A stretch of 10,341 nt of DNA from Candidatus Altarchaeales archaeon A3. Lineage in GTDB: Archaea > Altiarchaeota > Altiarchaeia > Altiarchaeales > Altiarchaeaceae. The notes below the pieces were generated by a model. It made no database searches and was not told the DNA's origin. It was given only the letters and a program-made list of their open reading frames with translations. A program made the translations under genes and the position numbers. The stretch's first letter is position 1. Each line of letters starts with the position of its first letter. Of the stretch, positions 5,470 through 10,341 are shown one piece after another. Location: the NCBI GenBank assembly GCA_002083985.1, contig MTER01000089.1:1-10341 (forward strand). The letters are read 5' to 3'.

Positions 5470-6270
5470 TTAATGCTTCGGATTTATATGGACATTATAA
5501 ATTTCTCCCTCCATATCTGCGAGCGTGCAGGCGACAATTGCCAGTGCTTTTTCAACAGCATACTGATTTGTTCCCGTAATCTCTACGAATAAATTTTTTG
5601 TTCCTGTAGTTACCTTTGTGCGGTCGGCATTTATGATGGGTGGCATCGAAACCGCATCGTTATTTGCATCAACAATAAGCGGAAATTTATCAAAATTTTT
5701 TATTATCTTTCCATACTCAATTCCTTTCGGATGCTTTCTTAAAATTTCATCCAAATACATATCATCCGCAAAATTTAGCGGAATCAATTTATAGTCCGTC
5801 GGCTGGACTGCTTTATAGGTAACGGGAAAATTTATAACATCCAAATTGTGTATTCCTATGGCAACTTTTTTCCTGTTCCTTCCGTGCGTAATATGTAGTT
5901 TCTCCTGAATATTCATCAGGGATTTTAGTCGTGCATCCGTGATATTTAAATTTTTCACTATTGCAGAAGATATAAATGGCCTGATTTCTTTAATGGACTT
6001 ATCAACAAAAATTTTACATTCCTTCATCTCATCCCTAACTTCATATTGGGCAACATCTTTTTTTATCCCTAAAAAATTTCTCAATGCCCGCGCAAATCCC
6101 TCAACGCACAGCATATCGGGCCTGTTTGGAAAAATTTCCATTACTGCTTTATCCTTGTCAAGACATTCCATATCAACTCCGAGCATAGGAATCCTTTCCC
6201 TCAAAAAATTTAAGTCGCTAACTCCTGTTAATTCAGTTAATTCGTTTGTGTTAAATTCTACCGTTGGCAT
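5470..6270 (-). CDS. pheT: N-terminal half of phenylalanyl-tRNA synthetase beta subunit (B1 and B3/B4 editing region only)
   Basis: The product is 266 residues; archaeal PheT is normally about 550. The start MPTVEFNTNELTELTG is the standard PheT beginning. B1 spans about 1-75 (IPMLGVDMECL, FPNRPDMLCVEGFARALRNFLG). The B3/B4 region spans about 98-262, with the archaeal/eukaryotic hallmarks KVAIGIHNLD, HPKGIEYG, SMPPIINADRTKV and LFVEITGTN; this domain clears Tyr-tRNA(Phe). The protein ends INPKH-TAA where the B5, B6 and catalytic-like B7 core and the B8 region should follow. Neither the continuing frame nor the adjacent minus frame down to about 5280 resembles them. It could be a genuine split subunit, a free-standing editing protein, or a truncated copy left by rearrangement. 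The preserved frame and motifs argue against long decay. It is bracketed by two related MITE-like elements (5015-5104 and 6347-6542). Confidence 0.88.
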   Translation of the reverse strand: MPTVEFNTNELTELTGVSDLNFLRERIPMLGVDMECLDKDKAVMEIFPNRPDMLCVEGFARALRNFLGIKKDVAQYEVRDEMKECKIFVDKSIKEIRPFISSAIVKNLNITDARLKSLMNIQEKLHITHGRNRKKVAIGIHNLDVINFPVTYKAVQPTDYKLIPLNFADDMYLDEILRKHPKGIEYGKIIKNFDKFPLIVDANNDAVSMPPIINADRTKVTTGTKNLFVEITGTNQYAVEKALAIVACTLADMEGEIYNVHINPKH

Positions 6271-6346
6271 TTTTATAGAAATTTATGGAAAATCAATTAT
6301 CAAATTAACATTACTTTATTAAAACATTATAATTAAAACTTCTATC

Positions 6347-6542
6347 ATTAATAGACATGTTGCGAAATAATTTTCAATCTATTGTTATTTTAAATTTATT
6401 TAAAATCTCCGAGCGAAGCGAGGTGACAATATATTCACAATTATGAATTTTTTCCACCATAAAAAAATAAATTTTAGATAGTTTGTATATTGTTGGGGTA
6501 TAAAATAACCCATATCAACTATTTCGCAACAACTCTAATAAA
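6347..6542. mobile_element. MITE-like element 2 with 23-bp terminal inverted repeats
   Basis: The left end (6347-6369, containing TAATAGACATGTTGCGAAATA) and the right end (6520-6542, containing TATTTCGCAACAACTCTAATA) are inverted at 19 of 23 positions. The left core matches element 1 with one mismatch over about 21 bases, and the right core GCAACAACTCTAATA is identical to element 1. The 150-base interior encodes nothing. It contains the palindrome TTTTAAAT/ATTTAAAA (6388-6405) and copy 3 of the short GC-containing repeat. The right end lies 46 bases before the SNF2 start and the left end about 77 bases before the PheT start, so the element occupies the shared divergent promoter region. Confidence 0.75.
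6403..6426 (+). repeat. Short repeat, copy 3 (clearest copy)
   Basis: AAATCTCCGAGCGAAGCGAGGTGA lies inside MITE-like element 2. It matches the copy at 5247-5270 at 22 of 24 bases, and the copy at 5200-5224 less well. The GCGAAGC core is a sequence known to form very stable small hairpins. Confidence 0.8.
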
Positions 6543-6556
6543 CAAATATAAATCCG

Positions 6557-6566
6557 TTTAAATTTA
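6557..6566 (+). promoter_or_regulatory. Putative TATA box for the SNF2 gene (leaderless)
   Basis: TTTAAATTTA at 6557-6566 is centred about 26 bases before the ATG at 6588. That is the spacing from an archaeal TATA box to the transcription start, so the mRNA may begin at or next to the start codon. No Shine-Dalgarno site is seen before the ATG, which fits. The box lies just outside the right end of MITE-like element 2. AT-rich DNA gives many false matches. Confidence 0.4.
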
Positions 6567-6587
6567 ATTCTTACATTAGCGAATAAT

Positions 6588-9500
6588 ATGGAGCCGGAAG
6601 AACTTACAGAGAATATTATTAGGGCATACGCGGATTCAACAAGTATATTTGAGCGCGGGAAAAGGTACTATTATGACAAAAAGATAATATATATGAATGT
6701 AAAGAAAGAGGGCAAAGAAATTTGTGCCAAGGTTGCGGGACACTATGGTATATACGATGTTGATATTACTTTTGGTAAGGGTAAGAGTGTGATTCACAGC
6801 AGCTGCACATGTCCTTATGAAGGTAAGGGTTGCAAGCATGTCGTCGCGGTTTTACTTAAATTTCGCTACGAATTCAAAGATGCAGCCAAAGATAATTCAA
6901 ACCAGCATTCCGGAGCAAACACAAACACACAGAATAAAAAAGAGGAGAACTTATGGAATTTCTCTCTGGACGATATCGTGAAACACACTTCAAAACAATC
7001 CGTTTCGGACGCCTTTGATATCTTGACCGAAAATAAGTTAGAAATAAAGTCCTTAACCGACAGGGAAATGCTCACGGAGATAGATGAAAAAATTTCTCTT
7101 TCTTATTTGTGGGAAAAACATCTTGCAAGAGATAATGTAAAAGTCCGCATATACCGAAGGGGCTTTGATGAGCTCCTTTCATTCTATGCGGAATGTAATT
7201 GTAAGACCCAATACGAGCACTCAAGATGCAGGCATACTGCCGCCTCTTTGCTCGCTTTATTTCTACAAAAAAACAAAAAACAAATATCCGAAGTAAAAGA
7301 AGAATTCCTCTCTAAAATCCGTTCCGAACAGTTTTATAGTTTCGTTCGCGAACTTGATTCCTCCTTCATCGAAAAATCAAAGGCAAAGATTCTGCAAAAT
7401 TATATATTTTATTTCAATGCGGAGAAACATACACATTCTTATGAGGGTCATTTTTCAATAGAAGTAGAAAAAAGATATATCAAGAAATCAGGCCTTCCCG
7501 GAGCACCATCCATTGTTACTGATAAATTTATGAAAGAGTATTATGATGCGATTCCGGACAATAGGAGAAAAATTTTTGATTTGTTCAGATGGAATCTCTT
7601 GCATGATGAGAGATGGCGATCTTCATCGGAGAATCTTGTTAAGGATAAATTTAGGGACAGAGATGACAGTATTTTATTGGGCGAAATGAGAAATTTATAC
7701 AATGAAGATCCACAGGCGTTTCAGAACTGTATATTCCCGGGCGAAAAAGGCGAAATTGAGATTGGTGTTAGCGAAGACAAAGAACGAAAAAAGGCGGTCT
7801 TAAAAATAACTGCAAATGTGGGTGAACAAAAATTTCAGATTAATAAAAATGACTGCGATTTTCTTGGAAAAGACCCTTTATGGGTTTCCATTTACGACAA
7901 TAAAAGAAAAAATTTTACCCTCTTTGAACTGAAGTGTCCTTATCAGGAAATCGTAAAGAAGCTGCCAGAGTTTTCAGAGGCGGAAATAGAAATGAATCAA
8001 CTGAACGATGTCATAGAAAAACACTATCCGAACTTGTCAAAAATAGGGAAGGTTGCACTTCCGCCGGGCTTTGATATTGAAGAACAAAAATTTGAGCCGG
8101 TTCCCCGTTTGTATCTCAGGGACTACGGAGAGTCATTTGGTATTGAGCTGCGGTTCCTCTATGATAAACAGGAGGTCCCGGACACAGGCGGGCAGGATAT
8201 TGTATTCAAAAACGAAAAAGAAAAGATTATTAAAATACCAAGAAACCCGGAGAAAGAGAATGACTATTTCAAAGTCCTTCTTGACCATTACACTACAAAA
8301 CGCGGTGATTTGCTTATCCCTGCCATAGACCCTTATCTATGGCTTACTGATGTGGCAAATGATTTAATAGCTATGGGTTATGAGGTTTATGGAAAATCCG
8401 AATTACTTAATAATAAGATCGCGCAGGAAGAGCCAAAACTGAAATTAGAGGTCTCAAGTGGGATTGACTGGTTTGATTTAAAAGGAGCCGTATCGTTTGG
8501 AAAAGAAACGGTTTCCTTTACTCAAATACTTTCTTCAATAAACAGCAATGAGCGGTTTATTAAACTGAGTGACGGAAGAAAAGGCGTTATCCCGAAAAAA
8601 TGGCTCAATAAACTATCAGGTATCACAGGTCTGTTAGAGCGTGATGAAAAAAATGAAAGTGCAAGGGCATCAAGGTCGCAGATTGCTATTATAGAGGCGT
8701 TGCTTGATATTTCGGAAAAAACAACAGTTGATAAAAAATTTAAACAAATCAGGGAAAAATTTTCCGGTTTTAAGGAGATAAAACATATTTGCCTCCCTAA
8801 AGGCATGAAAGGTGAACTGAGGGACTATCAAAAAGCAGGATATGACTGGCTGCATTTTCTAAAGGAGTTTGGTTTAGGAGGATGCCTTGCGGATGAGATG
8901 GGTCTTGGCAAAACAGTTCAGGCGCTGAGTTTACTGCTTTACGAAAAAGAACATGGTATTAAAACACCTTCGCTTATTGTAGTTCCGACATCTCTTGTGT
9001 TTAACTGGGTGAATGAGATTAAGAAATTTACTCCCTCGCTTGATGTCTATGTTCATCACGGGCTTGAAAGAGAACGAGACGGCGGAAAGATATGGAAAAA
9101 ACATACAGATATTATTCTCACAACTTACGGGACTTTAAGGAATGACGCGGATATATTTAAAGATAAGGACTTCCATTATGTTATCCTTGATGAATCACAG
9201 TATATAAAAAATCCTCTCTCAAAGACCGCCGGAGAAATATATAATCTGAAATCAAGACATAAACTGGCGATGACCGGAACGCCGATAGAAAACAATTCCT
9301 TTGAATTGTGGTCACAGTTCGCATTTCTCAACCCGGGGCTGCTGGGAAACATAAATTACTTTAAAGAGACATTTGCAAAGAGCATTGAAAAGGAGAAAGA
9401 CGAACATAAAACGAATGCACTTAAAAACATAATAAACCCGTTTTTACTGATGAGGAAGAAGGAGATGGTTGCAAAGGAACTTCCGGAAAAACAAATTTCT

Positions 9501-10202
9501 GTATCCTACTGCGAGATGGAGCCGAAACAAAGAGAAATTTACGAATCGTGGAAATTTAAAATCAAAAATGAGATAGAGGATGCGATAAATAAAGGGGGCT
9601 TTATGAAATCCCGGTTTAAGATATTGCAGGGGATTATGAAATTAAGACAGATATGTAATCATCCGGTACTTATTGACGAAAGCTTTACCGGGGAATCCGG
9701 TAAATTAAACATGCTGATGGAACAGATTGAGGAAGTTATTGCAGGCGGGCATAAGGTCCTGGTTTTTTCTTCGTTTGTCAAGATGTTGCATGTTTTCCGC
9801 AGTGAATTTGAAAGAAAGGGTATAAAATTTTCTTATCTTGACGGAAGCACGCGCAACAGAAAAGATGTCGTGGAGAAATTTCAGAACGATTCAAATATAA
9901 AAGCGTTTCTCATCAGTTTGAAAGCAGGCGGACTGGGTTTGAATCTCACCGAAGCGGATTATGTATTTATTATTGACCCGTGGTGGAATCCTGCGGCAGA
10001 GATGCAGGCAATGGACAGGACACACAGAATAGGGCAGAAAAAGAACATATTTGTTTATAAGGCGATTACAAAAGACAGCATAGAAGAGAAAATACTCCAG
10101 CTTCAGGAAAGCAAACTGAATCTTGTTAAGAATGTGATTGCAGTTGACGAAGGGATTTTCAAGAAATTATGCAGGGAAGACATTGAAAAGTTGTTCGTAT
10201 AG
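6588..10202 (+). CDS. SWI2/SNF2-family ATPase with two SWIM zinc-finger motifs
   Basis: The product is 1204 residues. SWIM-type zinc motifs (CxC...CxH) occur twice: C73, C75, C82, H84, and C203, C205, C214, H216. A long middle region (about 240-735), without motifs I can place beyond general similarity to SNF2-associated domains, leads to the ATPase core. Motif I is LADEMGLGKT 767-776, Walker B DESQ 868-871, motif III MTGTP 895-899, motif V AGGLGLNL 1113-1120 and motif VI DRTHRIGQ 1143-1150. These assign it to the SNF2 translocases (COG0553), which use ATP to move along double-stranded DNA and remodel protein-DNA or RNA polymerase complexes. The layout resembles the SWIM-SNF2 proteins common in bacteria, so lateral origin in an archaeon is plausible. 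All core motifs are intact. The gene stands alone; no methylase, nuclease or other defence partner is seen. The ATG at 6588 fits the family start and a TATA-like box 26 bases upstream. Confidence 0.95.
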   Translation: MEPEELTENIIRAYADSTSIFERGKRYYYDKKIIYMNVKKEGKEICAKVAGHYGIYDVDITFGKGKSVIHSSCTCPYEGKGCKHVVAVLLKFRYEFKDAAKDNSNQHSGANTNTQNKKEENLWNFSLDDIVKHTSKQSVSDAFDILTENKLEIKSLTDREMLTEIDEKISLSYLWEKHLARDNVKVRIYRRGFDELLSFYAECNCKTQYEHSRCRHTAASLLALFLQKNKKQISEVKEEFLSKIRSEQFYSFVRELDSSFIEKSKAKILQNYIFYFNAEKHTHSYEGHFSIEVEKRYIKKSGLPGAPSIVTDKFMKEYYDAIPDNRRKIFDLFRWNLLHDERWRSSSENLVKDKFRDRDDSILLGEMRNLYNEDPQAFQNCIFPGEKGEIEIGVSEDKERKKAVLKITANVGEQKFQINKNDCDFLGKDPLWVSIYDNKRKNFTLFELKCPYQEIVKKLPEFSEAEIEMNQLNDVIEKHYPNLSKIGKVALPPGFDIEEQKFEPVPRLYLRDYGESFGIELRFLYDKQEVPDTGGQDIVFKNEKEKIIKIPRNPEKENDYFKVLLDHYTTKRGDLLIPAIDPYLWLTDVANDLIAMGYEVYGKSELLNNKIAQEEPKLKLEVSSGIDWFDLKGAVSFGKETVSFTQILSSINSNERFIKLSDGRKGVIPKKWLNKLSGITGLLERDEKNESARASRSQIAIIEALLDISEKTTVDKKFKQIREKFSGFKEIKHICLPKGMKGELRDYQKAGYDWLHFLKEFGLGGCLADEMGLGKTVQALSLLLYEKEHGIKTPSLIVVPTSLVFNWVNEIKKFTPSLDVYVHHGLERERDGGKIWKKHTDIILTTYGTLRNDADIFKDKDFHYVILDESQYIKNPLSKTAGEIYNLKSRHKLAMTGTPIENNSFELWSQFAFLNPGLLGNINYFKETFAKSIEKEKDEHKTNALKNIINPFLLMRKKEMVAKELPEKQISVSYCEMEPKQREIYESWKFKIKNEIEDAINKGGFMKSRFKILQGIMKLRQICNHPVLIDESFTGESGKLNMLMEQIEEVIAGGHKVLVFSSFVKMLHVFRSEFERKGIKFSYLDGSTRNRKDVVEKFQNDSNIKAFLISLKAGGLGLNLTEADYVFIIDPWWNPAAEMQAMDRTHRIGQKKNIFVYKAITKDSIEEKILQLQESKLNLVKNVIAVDEGIFKKLCREDIEKLFV

Positions 10203-10307
10203 ACATCTATATTGGCATCAAAAAATCACGAATAACATCCACTCTTTATTGAGCATATTTTAACAAACTACCAATTTTGGAGAAATTTAAACAAAAAAAT
10301 TCAAAAA

Positions 10308-10341
10308 ATGGCAAAAGTTGATAAAAAAGTTTCGATTCATA
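10308..10341 (+). CDS. Possible start of a gene cut by the window edge
   Basis: An ATG at 10308 opens a frame MAKVDKKVSIH that is still open at the last base. MAK followed by lysine-rich residues is a common protein start, and it lies about 100 bases after the SNF2 stop on the same strand. A weak AT-rich box AAATTTAAA near 10283-10292 precedes it. Eleven codons are too few for identification. Confidence 0.35.
   Translation, partial: MAKVDKKVSIH

Noticed and set aside
5317..5592. Plus-strand open frame of 91 codons
   Set aside because: It overlaps the 3' end of the PheT fragment in antisense, has no recognisable motifs and has the low-complexity look of a shadow frame.
5939..6322. Plus-strand open frame of 127 codons
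   Set aside because: It is antisense to the conserved B1/B3-B4 region of PheT and has no protein-like motifs.
6588..10202. SNF2 gene as part of a DISARM-like or other known defence system
   Set aside because: DISARM needs neighbouring methylase, DUF1998 and phospholipase-type genes. None is present in the window, and the neighbours are a PheT fragment and mobile elements.
10198..10216. TATAGACATCTATATTGG as another copy of the MITE left end
   Set aside because: Only about eight bases (ATAGACAT) agree and the TGTTGCGAAATA core is missing, so chance is sufficient.

Overview
The window is AT-rich and most likely archaeal. The phenylalanyl-tRNA synthetase beta fragment is of the archaeal/eukaryotic type. 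The first full gene is a secreted protein of repeated beta-sandwich units with a C-terminal membrane anchor, like the COG1361 'S-layer domain' proteins that sit beside MacB-like ABC genes in archaea. Several starts lack a clear Shine-Dalgarno site, and one gene has a TATA-like box at the spacing of a leaderless archaeal promoter. I cannot name the species.

Layout. Positions 1-362 hold no complete gene. A 38-codon open frame enters from the left edge, and an end motif at 272-293 matches the ends of two small elements further right, so this may be the tail of an insertion sequence. Positions 363-4816 form a plus-strand envelope cluster: an anchored surface protein, a small lipoprotein with a duplicated four-cysteine module, an ABC ATPase of the LolD/MacB class and its FtsX/MacB-type permease. 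ATPase and permease are 4 bases apart. A decayed copy of the ATPase start (MSAILKTKL-stop) lies just after the surface-protein gene. This suggests that the lipoprotein gene and a hairpin-rich spacer were inserted between two genes that were once neighbours.

Positions 4817-5469 hold no confident gene but many AT-rich palindromes, a 90-bp MITE-like element with an internal perfect 22-bp tandem repeat, and two copies of a short repeat containing GCGAAGCGAGG-like sequence. On the minus strand, 5470-6270 encodes only the N-terminal half of PheT (B1 plus B3/B4 editing region). It ends in a stop at a domain boundary and the catalytic-like half is not seen downstream. A second MITE-like element with the same ends (6347-6542) lies behind it, so the half-gene is bracketed by related elements.

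Positions 6588-10202 encode a 1204-residue SWI2/SNF2-family ATPase with two N-terminal SWIM-type zinc motifs. The first codons of another plus-strand gene may begin at 10308.

How the genes work together: the ATPase, permease, surface protein and possibly the lipoprotein probably act as one envelope machine of the MacB/LolCDE mechanotransmission type. The SNF2 protein and the PheT half have no evident link to it. I do not see a complete defence system. The items most worth following are the split PheT, the MITE family and the gene-insertion scar.
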